Source: CAZHMN01 sp964533705
GTDB taxonomy: Bacteria > Electryoneota > B3-LCP
DNA length: 30,046 nt
Direction: 5' to 3'
Assembly: GCA_964533705.1 (NCBI GenBank)
Contig: CAZHMN010000032.1
Coordinates: 1 to 30,046, forward strand
In this document: positions 14,179 through 22,758 of the stretch, piece by piece
How positions within the stretch are numbered: the stretch's first letter is position 1
How the letters are laid out: every line of letters starts with the position of its first letter
Notes under the pieces: generated by a model
What the model was told of the DNA's origin: nothing
Databases searched by the model: none
Seen by the model: only the letters and a program-made list of their open reading frames with translations
Made by a program: the position numbers and the translations under genes

Positions 14179-17100
14179 ATGAACCGCTTACTTTGTAACC
14201 TCAAGTTGGGCGCAGTTCTTCTACTCATTGGGATTCTGGTTTACGCCACCCCGGGGTCAGCTTCAATCTGGATCCCCTTAAACGGCATCCAGGCGATGGA
14301 AGAAGCGCCCGCTGTGGAAGTGCTGCACAGCGATTATAACGCTGTAGCCCTGAAGATTTCCATATCCGGTTTTAATTCTGAAGTCATGGAGACCGAAAGA
14401 GGGATTTTCAGTCATCTGGAGCTACCCGGTGAAGGATACACGACACAAATTGGACACCCGCAATTACCGGTGGTTCGCCGCCTGATTGAGATTCCCTACG
14501 GCGCCACTCCGGAACTGATTATCGGCGCAACCGTGCTACGACAGGACGATTTGGGCGCCTTCAGAATTCAGAATCGCATCATGCCGGTGCAACCGCCGAT
14601 CGAAAAGGTGCCGGGAGCCAGAGAAAACGCCGCTTTCACCATTGATGAAGAGGCTTACAGCCATTCGGGTTACGCCATTGGCGAACTGGCGAGGCTGGGT
14701 GAAGTGAACTACCTGCGCGGTCATCGGTTCGTTTTGCTGGAAGTTTTCCCCTTCGATTACAATCCGGCAGCGAATCAGCTCCGGCTAATCAGCCAGATTG
14801 AGATCGAAATTAGACTGCCGGGAGCCGACCCCGCTTTGACTCGTCAGATGAAATCCCGCTACGCCGATCCTTTCGTGCGCGATTTAGCGGGCAGACTTTT
14901 CATCAACTCCGGCTCGCTGGACGACCCCGATCTCATCCCCCCGCCTCTGGGCCTCCTGATCATTACCAACGACACCTACGCCGCTCAGCCCGTCATGCAG
15001 GAATTCATCACCTGGAAAGAACAAAAAGGATTCCACGTAACGGTGGCGACCACACAGCAGATCGGAGCGACGACAAATCTAATCAGGGCCTACATTCAGG
15101 ACGCCTACGACAACTGGCCCATCCCCCCCAATTTCGTGCTCCTGGTCGGAGACGTGAACGTCATCCCGAACTGGGTGGGAACGGGCGGCAGCAGTCCGGC
15201 GACCGACTTGTACTACGCCACGTTGGAAGGCGGCGATCTATTCGCCGACGTGGGTATCGGGCGTTTCTCGCCCTCGAACAGTTCCAACCTGGCCAATATG
15301 ATCAACAAAACCCTGGAATACGAACAGGTCGGCTGGACGGGCAACGACGAGTGGGAAAAGTGGGCCGTCTTCATGGCCTCCAATGATAATTACACTGTTT
15401 CCGAGGGAACGCATAACTTCGTCATTGACAATTACCTGGAACCGGATGGCTATCGCTGCACCAAGCTTTACAGCCACACGTACAGCGCCACCACCCAGCA
15501 AGTTACCGATAACATCAACGCCGGTAGATCACTGGCGATTTACTCCGGTCATGGCAGCGTGACCTCCTGGGCGGACGGGCCGCCGTTCAGTCAGAGCAAC
15601 GTCCAGGCCTTGATCAACGAGGTTTACCCCCTGGTCTGCAGCCACGCCTGTTTGACGGGACAGTTTTCCTCCGGAGAGTGTTTCGGCGAAACCTGGCTGC
15701 GCGTGGAACACGGCGCGCTGGCGTTCTGGGGCGCCTCGGTCAGCTCGTATTGGGACGAGGATGACATCCTGGAAAAAAGGATGTTCGAGGGCTTTTTTGA
15801 CGTGCAATGGCCTCAAGAGGACCAGAATCTCACCTGGATCGCCGGTATGACGGATTACGCCAAGTACGAACTCTGGCAACACTACGGAGGTGGCGGCTTA
15901 TCCCACCGCTATATGGAAATGTACAACATTCTGGGCGATCCTTCGGTGGACATCTGGACGGACGTCCCCCAGCTTCTGACGGTCAATTTCCCCGGCGCCG
16001 TGTTAATCGGCCAGAACCAATTAGACGTTACGGTTTCCGGTTATCCCGACTGGGCAATGGTCAACATCTATTCGGATGCCGAAGATTTGCAGTTCACCGA
16101 ATACGTGCAAAACGGCACCGCCAGCTTCGACCTGGGGTCGGGCTTCAGCGTCCCGGGAACGCTGCACATCTGGGTGACCGGCCACGACTGCTATCCCTAC
16201 CACAGCACGGCCAGCATCATTCCACCGTCGGGGCCCTACGTCATTTTCGAGGATCTGATCATTGATGACTCAACACTTGGCAACAATAATGGTCAGTTGG
16301 ACTACTCAGAAACCGTAGAGCTGTACATCACGGCTCAGAACGTGGGTGTGGCTACTGCCACGAACGTTTCCCTAACCGTTCGATCACTCGATCCTCTCTT
16401 GACCGTGATTGACAGCACGGAGTACCTCGGAACCCTACCGCCGGGCGGTTCGGGAACCACAGCGGAGAGCTTCATCGTCGAAGCATCCAGCCAGCTTCCC
16501 GACAACTATTCCCTGGCCTGCCAGTTGTCCGCCACAGATGGAATCGAAACCTGGGAGACCACCTTCTCCATTCCCGGCCACGCGCCGGTGGTGCAGTACA
16601 GTTCGCTGATCGTTCACGACGATACCGGCAACCAGAACGGCAACCTGGATCCCGGCGAATCCGCCGACCTGGAAGTCTTCCTGATCAACGACGGTTCATC
16701 GTCCGTTGAGGACGTGGCTTTCACGGCTTCCTGTACCGATCCTTACATTACTGTCACCTCTGCCAGCGCCACCATCGGTGCATTGAATCCCGGAGAGGAG
16801 GGATCGGGGACGATTTCAGTGGAAGTCTCACCATCCTGCCCGCAGGAGCATTACGTCACCTTCACACTAAATATAACGGGCAATAACGGGTACGCGGCGC
16901 TCGACGAGTTCACGACCGTCGTCGGTAATATCCTTTACGCCCCCACCGGCCCGGACAATTACGGCTATATGGCCTACGATCCCTTCGATGCTCCGGAAAA
17001 TCCGGTTTACGAATGGACGGAAATCTGCGCCGATTCCGGAGGGCCGGGAACGCTGATAAACTTCACTCAGGATGACCAGACCTTCCAGTTCGATCTGCCC

Positions 17101-18294
17101 TTCAACTTCCAGTATTACGGGCAGAACTACACTCGCTACACCATTGCCGCCAACGGCTGGGTGGGTATGGGCGACGTCTTCGAAGATGACTATTCGAACT
17201 CCGGTATCCCCAACGGAGACGGGCCTCCGGCGATGATCGCGCCATACTGGGAAGATCTTTCGCCACAGCGCACCAATTCCGGCAAAGTCTGGAGCTGGTA
17301 CGATGAAACCAACGACAGACTGATCGTTGAATACAATCACGTCGAGCAGTACTCTCCATCTGGTTCGTTCGAAACCTTCCAGGTGATCCTGCTGGATCCG
17401 GCCGCCTACCCGACCGCCACCGGCGACGGGCGCATCATCTTCCAGTACAAAGATATGTCGGGCAGCGTCCAGTCCGAAGGAACCGTAGGCATCGAAAATC
17501 AGGCCGAGAACGACGGTTTGGAGATTCTGTTTGATGGATCCTACGATCAGCACGTCCACCCCATCGAAAACGGCATGGCGATCCTGTTCACCACGCCCAC
17601 ATCGGCTCCAGACCTGCAGGTCACTTTGACGCCCTACGGCACCCCGATCCAGATTCCGGCTTCGGGCGGCAGTTTCGATTATAACATCGGAGTGGCCAAC
17701 ACGGGGGCTTCGGGTGCGCAGGCTGACGTCTGGTGCGACGTGACGCTACCCAACGGATCGCAGTTCGGGCCGACCCTTGGCCCGGTCAACGTTTTCCTGG
17801 CGGCCGGCTTCATCGGAGACCGCGACCGCACCCAGACTGTGCCCGGTGGCGCGCCCTCAGGCAGCTATACCTACCACGCATACGTCGGCAATTACCCCAG
17901 CACAGTCTACGATTCGGACAGCTTCACGTTCGAAAAGCTGACCACGGGTTACGGCCCTGCAATCAGCGATTGGACCAACACCGGCGAACCCTTCGACGAC
18001 TGGCGGCCCCAGGCAGATAAATCAGTACCCGCGATTTTCGCCGTCGCTCAGAACTACCCGAATCCCTTCAATCCCACGACCACCATTAGCTTCGCGCTGC
18101 CGGAGGCTTCGCACGTGAAACTGGTCATTTACGATCTGCAGGGTAGAATGATAGCTGAACTCGTCAACGGAACGAGGGATGCGGGAGTACACGAAGTCAC
18201 CTGGGATGCCGGTGATTTAGCTTCCGGATTATACTTCTACCGTATCACCGCCGGCGATTTCAATGCGGTGAAGAAGATGATGTTGGTTAAGTGA
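14179..18294 (+). CDS. Secreted gingipain-like cysteine peptidase (family C25)
   Basis: A 1371-residue secreted protease. A signal peptide (about 1-30) precedes a propeptide region to about 240. The catalytic domain (about 250-590) opens with LLIITNDTY and contains SGHGSVTSWAD with His458 and SHACLTGQF with Cys491. The His-Cys distance of 33 equals that of gingipain R, so the dyad looks intact. Next come Ig-like domains, two related segments (IIDDSTLGNNNGQLDYSE near 694, IVHDDTGNQNGNLDPGES near 811) with Asp/Asn loops that may bind calcium, and a nidogen-like region (about 925-1130). The tail runs from QNYPNPFNP to KMMLVK, as in type IX secretion cargo. GGAGGAGAAAGG precedes the ATG. It probably degrades external protein; its cleavage specificity is unknown. 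Confidence 0.92.
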   Translation: MNRLLCNLKLGAVLLLIGILVYATPGSASIWIPLNGIQAMEEAPAVEVLHSDYNAVALKISISGFNSEVMETERGIFSHLELPGEGYTTQIGHPQLPVVRRLIEIPYGATPELIIGATVLRQDDLGAFRIQNRIMPVQPPIEKVPGARENAAFTIDEEAYSHSGYAIGELARLGEVNYLRGHRFVLLEVFPFDYNPAANQLRLISQIEIEIRLPGADPALTRQMKSRYADPFVRDLAGRLFINSGSLDDPDLIPPPLGLLIITNDTYAAQPVMQEFITWKEQKGFHVTVATTQQIGATTNLIRAYIQDAYDNWPIPPNFVLLVGDVNVIPNWVGTGGSSPATDLYYATLEGGDLFADVGIGRFSPSNSSNLANMINKTLEYEQVGWTGNDEWEKWAVFMASNDNYTVSEGTHNFVIDNYLEPDGYRCTKLYSHTYSATTQQVTDNINAGRSLAIYSGHGSVTSWADGPPFSQSNVQALINEVYPLVCSHACLTGQFSSGECFGETWLRVEHGALAFWGASVSSYWDEDDILEKRMFEGFFDVQWPQEDQNLTWIAGMTDYAKYELWQHYGGGGLSHRYMEMYNILGDPSVDIWTDVPQLLTVNFPGAVLIGQNQLDVTVSGYPDWAMVNIYSDAEDLQFTEYVQNGTASFDLGSGFSVPGTLHIWVTGHDCYPYHSTASIIPPSGPYVIFEDLIIDDSTLGNNNGQLDYSETVELYITAQNVGVATATNVSLTVRSLDPLLTVIDSTEYLGTLPPGGSGTTAESFIVEASSQLPDNYSLACQLSATDGIETWETTFSIPGHAPVVQYSSLIVHDDTGNQNGNLDPGESADLEVFLINDGSSSVEDVAFTASCTDPYITVTSASATIGALNPGEEGSGTISVEVSPSCPQEHYVTFTLNITGNNGYAALDEFTTVVGNILYAPTGPDNYGYMAYDPFDAPENPVYEWTEICADSGGPGTLINFTQDDQTFQFDLPFNFQYYGQNYTRYTIAANGWVGMGDVFEDDYSNSGIPNGDGPPAMIAPYWEDLSPQRTNSGKVWSWYDETNDRLIVEYNHVEQYSPSGSFETFQVILLDPAAYPTATGDGRIIFQYKDMSGSVQSEGTVGIENQAENDGLEILFDGSYDQHVHPIENGMAILFTTPTSAPDLQVTLTPYGTPIQIPASGGSFDYNIGVANTGASGAQADVWCDVTLPNGSQFGPTLGPVNVFLAAGFIGDRDRTQTVPGGAPSGSYTYHAYVGNYPSTVYDSDSFTFEKLTTGYGPAISDWTNTGEPFDDWRPQADKSVPAIFAVAQNYPNPFNPTTTISFALPEASHVKLVIYDLQGRMIAELVNGTRDAGVHEVTWDAGDLASGLYFYRITAGDFNAVKKMMLVK

Positions 18295-18328
18295 GGCAAG
18301 ATCGCCAGGATCCATCGTCAACAAACAC

Positions 18329-18359
18329 AAGGGGCTGTTCCAAAGGATCAGCCCCTTTC
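18329..18359. terminator. Bidirectional terminator between peptidase and phosphatase genes
   Basis: Stem AAGGGGCTG (18329-18337) with CAGCCCCTT (18349-18357), continued after a T-T mismatch by TCC/GGA and an AAA loop. It lies between genes that converge on it (ends at 18294 and 18390). Confidence 0.85.
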
Positions 18360-18389
18360 TCACTCGGTGTTATTGCTCGAGTTTGTCAA

Positions 18390-21077
18390 TCACACCCTCT
18401 TCACAACCATTAAGGTAACGTCGTCCTGCGGCGTTCCACAGTATCCTTCCACCTCTCCGAGAACCGCTTGCAAAATGCTTTCCGCCTTTTCGTCACAGCG
18501 ACGACTCAAAAGCTCGACTAAGCGATCTTCACCAAATTCTTTTCCCGCAGCATCTACCGCCTCGGTGATCCCGTCGGAGTAAACGGCCACGAGTTCACCA
18601 GTCTGCAAGGTAACATTGCCTGCCTGGTATTTGCCTTCGGGCATGACGCCTAAAAGCAATCCGCCTTCGGTCAGTTGCTCCTGGCGGTCGTTCCCGCAGA
18701 GAATAGGGTAGTTGTGCCCGGCGTTGACGTAATCGAACCGACCGGTTTGCGCATCCAGCCATCCGAAGAAGAAGGTGGCGAACATCTGCGGAGCCGTGTT
18801 GCTGTAAAGGGCGGCGTTCAGCCTTTCGACCAATTCCTCCATGGGGAGATCGAGCCTTACGAGGGTGCGCAGTGAAGCCTGCAGGTTCGCCATGAGTAAT
18901 GCTGCGGGCATGCCCTTGCCGGAGACGTCGCCCACGGCCAGTCCCAGTCTATTCGTGGGCAGATCGAAGAAATCATAATAGTCGCCTCCAACCTGCTTGG
19001 CGGCCAGAGAAGTGGCGGCTATTTCGAATCCCGGCAGTCGCGGTATTCTTTCGGGCAGAAGCCTGGTTTGAATCGCTTTGGCCGCTTCCAGTTCGGCCTC
19101 CAGATGCTCTTTCTCTCTGACGTCATCCAGCATTCGGTTTAGATCCGCCACCATGAGGTTGAAGGACTCGGCCAGTTCCCCCAGTTCATCCTTCGTCTTC
19201 ACCTCGATGTTGACCGTTAAATCCCCCTTGCGGAGCTGCTGGGTGCCGCGGCGGACTCGGGCAATCGTGCGGGTGATTCCCCCAGCCAGGCTGAAACCGA
19301 CCAGTGCGACTAATATTAGAATAACCCCAAAAATTGCGGCCATGACCGCGAAAATCGCCAGATAAATTCGATTGACATATTGCTTCGGGGAAAGAATCGC
19401 AGCGAACATTTTGGCTAATGACGCCCTGACGATGATGACGGAAAAAAGCCTCTGAACATCGCTGCCACCCTCCCATGCCAGGCTTTTAACAAGGATAGGG
19501 AAACTGAGGTCATAGTCCAGCAAACCCCTTTGAGGCGGTGTTTCTTCGGTCTGCAGATTGGCTCTCACTGAGCTTTCCATCTGAACGATAATCCCGCCTG
19601 AAGTAAGCTCGCCGAATTGAAAATCCCTCCCATGAAAGACCATCAGGTCCGCTCCGCTGCGGGCTTTAATACCGGCTAAATCCCCCATGGTAAATGGCCG
19701 AAATAGGCCTAAAATCCGGTTGCCCTGTCGCACCCACCGGTTCAAATACGGCGTATCGCCCAACCACGCGAGACCGCTGAAGTCTTCTTCGCTCATCTTC
19801 ACCAGAAGAGAGTCGGCATCACCCAGTTCCGGCAGCGGAAAGCCGACGAAATCACGGATGGGTAATCTAGTCCCTATGCTGTGGTCCAGGTTCAGGTTGT
19901 CCTCCTCTTCATTTAGCTCAGGCTCAGTGTTTTCGGTTGGTACCAATTCGGGTAAAGGTGCGCCAATAAATCGTATCTCCCCCAACTGCTTTTCTCCTGT
20001 TACCTCAGCGAAAACGGCTGTGATTCCATTCGCTTCCAGATAATTGGAAAGAGTCTTCTCATCTGCAGCGACTATTTCGGTGGAATCATACTTATACTCT
20101 GGCGCAACAGAATCCCACAGCGATTCCATCGTGTCAGCACGGCTCTCCAGCAGCTCATTGATGAACAGTTGCCAGAAACCTCCCATCAGGAAGAAAACTC
20201 CAAACAGAAGAATAACGAGCAGCAGAAAAACGGGGATGATACTACTGAAGATATAAGAAAGCACCAGTTTGGTTCTGATTCGGAGTGAATACTTCAGCCA
20301 ATCGGCCACAGGACGCAGTATTATTTTCCCCGGCAAAACGATAAACAGCGCCAGGATCAGTCTCCGCAGGCTGCCGATGAACTCAGTCAAGAAAGGCAAT
20401 AGGCCGGCTTCGATGACCCGCATCGAGTCCAGTACAAGCGTATTAACTGTATCAGCCGAAGTGACGAATGAAGAACTGTTCGAAGTCAAACCGCCCAGAA
20501 AAATAATCCCGATGATGCTGAAAAAGGTTAGGGCGATTTTCTGCCGCGCCCCTATCCTCGCCAGCGCTTCGAAGCTGAATATCCATACGGCCAGCAGAAA
20601 AAATATGAGAAAGCCGACTCCAACATTCCCGCCACTGAAAATCAGAGCTATCGCTATGAGAAGCCCGGCGGCAACCCTGAAGCTCTTGGGTTTTATTTCA
20701 GAGGAAAACCGAATAAACTGCAGCAACAGAGTGAGCAGGAGAAAGAATGAGGCCCCGCCCGTAATCAGAAAAATCCAGACGAGTGCATCCCGCGCCGGGA
20801 TAACGGATACTGAAAAAAGGAAGCCTAAATTAAGAGGGAATAAGATGAGGATTAATAATATCAGGAGCTTATATCGGCGGATTTCCGTTCTTACGTCATC
20901 GGCATATCCCCAGTATTCCCAAAGACGCCGCAGGTAGAGAACGGCCGAGGCCAGGAGAAGCGCGGCGGCGATCCATCTCGATGAAAACGGAGGTAGGATC
21001 GTCCGCCCCAGAGCGATCAGCAAAAGGGGAACAAAAGCAGGAAAGAGAACCTGTCGGAAAAACCTCCTGCGCTTCAT
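18390..21077 (-). CDS. Membrane PP2C/SpoIIE-type serine phosphatase with HAMP domain (RsbU-like)
   Basis: An 895-residue membrane protein. Residues 1-320 hold about eight or nine hydrophobic segments; 320-560 is a soluble, probably extracytoplasmic sensor part; one more membrane helix (about 567-595) leads into a HAMP domain (about 595-650) and a coiled coil. The C-terminal SpoIIE-type phosphatase domain (about 665-895) keeps its metal-binding aspartates: GGDYYD (Asp699), GDVSGKG (Asp717), YSDGITEA (Asp835) and DDVTLM (Asp885/886). Such enzymes dephosphorylate anti-anti-sigma proteins in partner-switching pathways. No anti-sigma or STAS gene is in the window, so the partner is elsewhere. It starts three bases after gltX ends, with GGGGAG inside gltX as ribosome site. 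That coupling to a tRNA synthetase is unusual. Confidence 0.92.
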   Translation of the reverse strand: MKRRRFFRQVLFPAFVPLLLIALGRTILPPFSSRWIAAALLLASAVLYLRRLWEYWGYADDVRTEIRRYKLLILLILILFPLNLGFLFSVSVIPARDALVWIFLITGGASFFLLLTLLLQFIRFSSEIKPKSFRVAAGLLIAIALIFSGGNVGVGFLIFFLLAVWIFSFEALARIGARQKIALTFFSIIGIIFLGGLTSNSSSFVTSADTVNTLVLDSMRVIEAGLLPFLTEFIGSLRRLILALFIVLPGKIILRPVADWLKYSLRIRTKLVLSYIFSSIIPVFLLLVILLFGVFFLMGGFWQLFINELLESRADTMESLWDSVAPEYKYDSTEIVAADEKTLSNYLEANGITAVFAEVTGEKQLGEIRFIGAPLPELVPTENTEPELNEEEDNLNLDHSIGTRLPIRDFVGFPLPELGDADSLLVKMSEEDFSGLAWLGDTPYLNRWVRQGNRILGLFRPFTMGDLAGIKARSGADLMVFHGRDFQFGELTSGGIIVQMESSVRANLQTEETPPQRGLLDYDLSFPILVKSLAWEGGSDVQRLFSVIIVRASLAKMFAAILSPKQYVNRIYLAIFAVMAAIFGVILILVALVGFSLAGGITRTIARVRRGTQQLRKGDLTVNIEVKTKDELGELAESFNLMVADLNRMLDDVREKEHLEAELEAAKAIQTRLLPERIPRLPGFEIAATSLAAKQVGGDYYDFFDLPTNRLGLAVGDVSGKGMPAALLMANLQASLRTLVRLDLPMEELVERLNAALYSNTAPQMFATFFFGWLDAQTGRFDYVNAGHNYPILCGNDRQEQLTEGGLLLGVMPEGKYQAGNVTLQTGELVAVYSDGITEAVDAAGKEFGEDRLVELLSRRCDEKAESILQAVLGEVEGYCGTPQDDVTLMVVKRV

Positions 21078-21080
21078 GGT

Positions 21081-22532
21081 TCAACGCTCCCCTGAGTTTT
21101 CGATCACATCTCGTGCGATTTTTTCCAGTCTGCTGATCATCTCCTGAGCCCCTAAATGAGCGGCGATCGTTTTTAGCTCCGGGCCGCTCGTGCGCCCGGT
21201 CAAAGCGGCCCGAATGGGCATCCACAGGTCCTTCCCCTTGATGCCGCTTTCCTTGCCAACGGTTCGAACACAATCGAGCAGGCTGTCCGCGTTCAGTTCG
21301 ATCTCCTTCTTCCAGACTTTAAGAACGAGAGGAAGCAATTTGCGGGCGGAATCGCTACTTAACCAGAATTGCGCTTCTTCATCTGGAACAGGTTGCTTGG
21401 AAGAGTAAGGCGCCAGAGTTTCAGGTAGTTCATCGAGGCGGTGCAGACGGCTGCGGACGCAGTCTAGCAAATTCTGTAAAACATCTACCCGAAGTTTGGA
21501 GAATTCCGTTTCTCTGAGAAATGGGGCGGCCAATTCCGCCAGTTCGCCGCTGTCAATCCGTTTCATATGTTCACTCGAAGTCCATTCGAGCTTCTCGGGA
21601 TCAAAGATGGCGCCGGCTTTGCCGACCCGGTCGAGGCTGAAAGCCTGTATCAATTCCTCCAGGTCGAAGATCTCCCGACCATCCGCAGGGTGCCAACCCA
21701 GCAGGGCGACGTAATTGACCAATGCCTGGGGAAGAATCCCTTTATCAAGCCAGTTGGCCACGGATCCGGCGCCCTCCCGTTTGGAGAGTTTCTGCCGCTT
21801 CTCGTTCAATATCAAGGGAAGGTGCGCAAACTGAGGCGGCTCCATTTCGAGATAGCGATACAGCAGCAGATGCTTGGGAATGGATGGCAGCCATTCCTCA
21901 CCGCGGATGACATGAGTGATTTTCATTAGGCCGTCATCCACCACGTTGGCCAGATGGTAGGTTGGATACCCGTCTGACTTCATCAGGATCTGATCATCAA
22001 CGTCTGCAAAGGGAAATCTGATCCTTCCCCAGACCAGATCGTCATGCTGAATTTCACCCTCCAGAGGCACTTTGAGGCGCAGAACGTGCGATTCAGACTT
22101 CATCCTCTCAGCGGCTTCGGCGGGATCGAGTTTCCGGCACTTCCGGTCGTATCCCGCGGTCTCGCCGGGGGAAGGCTTATCAGCCCGCACCATTTCCAGA
22201 TCGCCGGAGCTGCAGAAACAGGGGTAAGCGTGTCCTTCAGAAAGCAGGCGATCCGCCGCTTCCCGGTAGAGATGCAGCCGCTGCGATTGAATATACGGGC
22301 CGAAATCACCTCCGATTTCGGGGCCTTCGTCGGGATTTAATTCGCACTTTCGCAGAGTTTCGAGGATGGCGGTAACGGCCCCCGGCACGTGGCGTCGGCG
22401 GTCGGTATCTTCGATGCGCAGGATGAACCGCCCATCTGCTTTACGGGCGAAGAGGAAGTTATACAGAGCGGTGCGCAAACCGCCGACGTGAAGATCACCT
22501 GTCGGGCTGGGGGCAAAGCGGACTCGAACCAT
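21081..22532 (-). CDS. gltX: Glutamate--tRNA ligase
   Basis: This class I synthetase charges tRNA(Glu) with glutamate. The product is 483 aa, a normal bacterial length. The HIGH-type signature is HVGG (15-18) in FAPSPTGDLHVGG and the KMSKS-type signature is KLSKR (248-252). A zinc-site pattern CFC with a later YDRKC is present in the connecting domain. The C-terminal half is the helical anticodon-binding domain. The ATG at 22532 has no strong Shine-Dalgarno. Since tRNA(Gln) charging depends on whether glnS or gatCAB is present, I cannot say whether this enzyme is discriminating. It is followed almost directly by the phosphatase gene. Confidence 0.97.
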   Translation of the reverse strand: MVRVRFAPSPTGDLHVGGLRTALYNFLFARKADGRFILRIEDTDRRRHVPGAVTAILETLRKCELNPDEGPEIGGDFGPYIQSQRLHLYREAADRLLSEGHAYPCFCSSGDLEMVRADKPSPGETAGYDRKCRKLDPAEAAERMKSESHVLRLKVPLEGEIQHDDLVWGRIRFPFADVDDQILMKSDGYPTYHLANVVDDGLMKITHVIRGEEWLPSIPKHLLLYRYLEMEPPQFAHLPLILNEKRQKLSKREGAGSVANWLDKGILPQALVNYVALLGWHPADGREIFDLEELIQAFSLDRVGKAGAIFDPEKLEWTSSEHMKRIDSGELAELAAPFLRETEFSKLRVDVLQNLLDCVRSRLHRLDELPETLAPYSSKQPVPDEEAQFWLSSDSARKLLPLVLKVWKKEIELNADSLLDCVRTVGKESGIKGKDLWMPIRAALTGRTSGPELKTIAAHLGAQEMISRLEKIARDVIENSGER

Positions 22533-22618
22533 TGGATATGTCTAAATTATTTGGGGAGAGGGGTATTCCTATTTATCTATTAGACGGAATGCGTGGGCTT
22601 GTGGATTCATGGTCAGGG

Positions 22619-22647
22619 AATATATTCTCTTATCGGCGCCAATGAAA
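22619..22647 (-). promoter_or_regulatory. Possible promoter for gltX
   Basis: On the minus strand a good -10 box TATATT (complement of 22619-22624) lies within the palindrome GAATATATTC (22618-22627). Seventeen bases upstream is TTTCAT, a poor -35 box. It lies about 90 bases before gltX. Confidence 0.35.
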
Positions 22648-22686
22648 CGCTTTTATCTTTTTCTCAAACAGAAACGGGACAAGTAA

Positions 22687-22708
22687 GGTTCCCTGTTGCC
22701 AGGGAACC
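22687..22708 (-). terminator. Hairpin after ispDF, possible terminator
   Basis: A perfect 9-bp stem GGTTCCCTG (22687-22695) with CAGGGAACC (22700-22708). On the minus-strand RNA the loop is GCAA, a stable GNRA tetraloop. Only a weak U-rich stretch follows, so it may stabilise the 3' end instead of terminating transcription. Confidence 0.55.
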
Positions 22709-22758
22709 TGCATGGTTAGTGCCTATTGAATTAACCTATCTACATAACCCTCTGCCGC

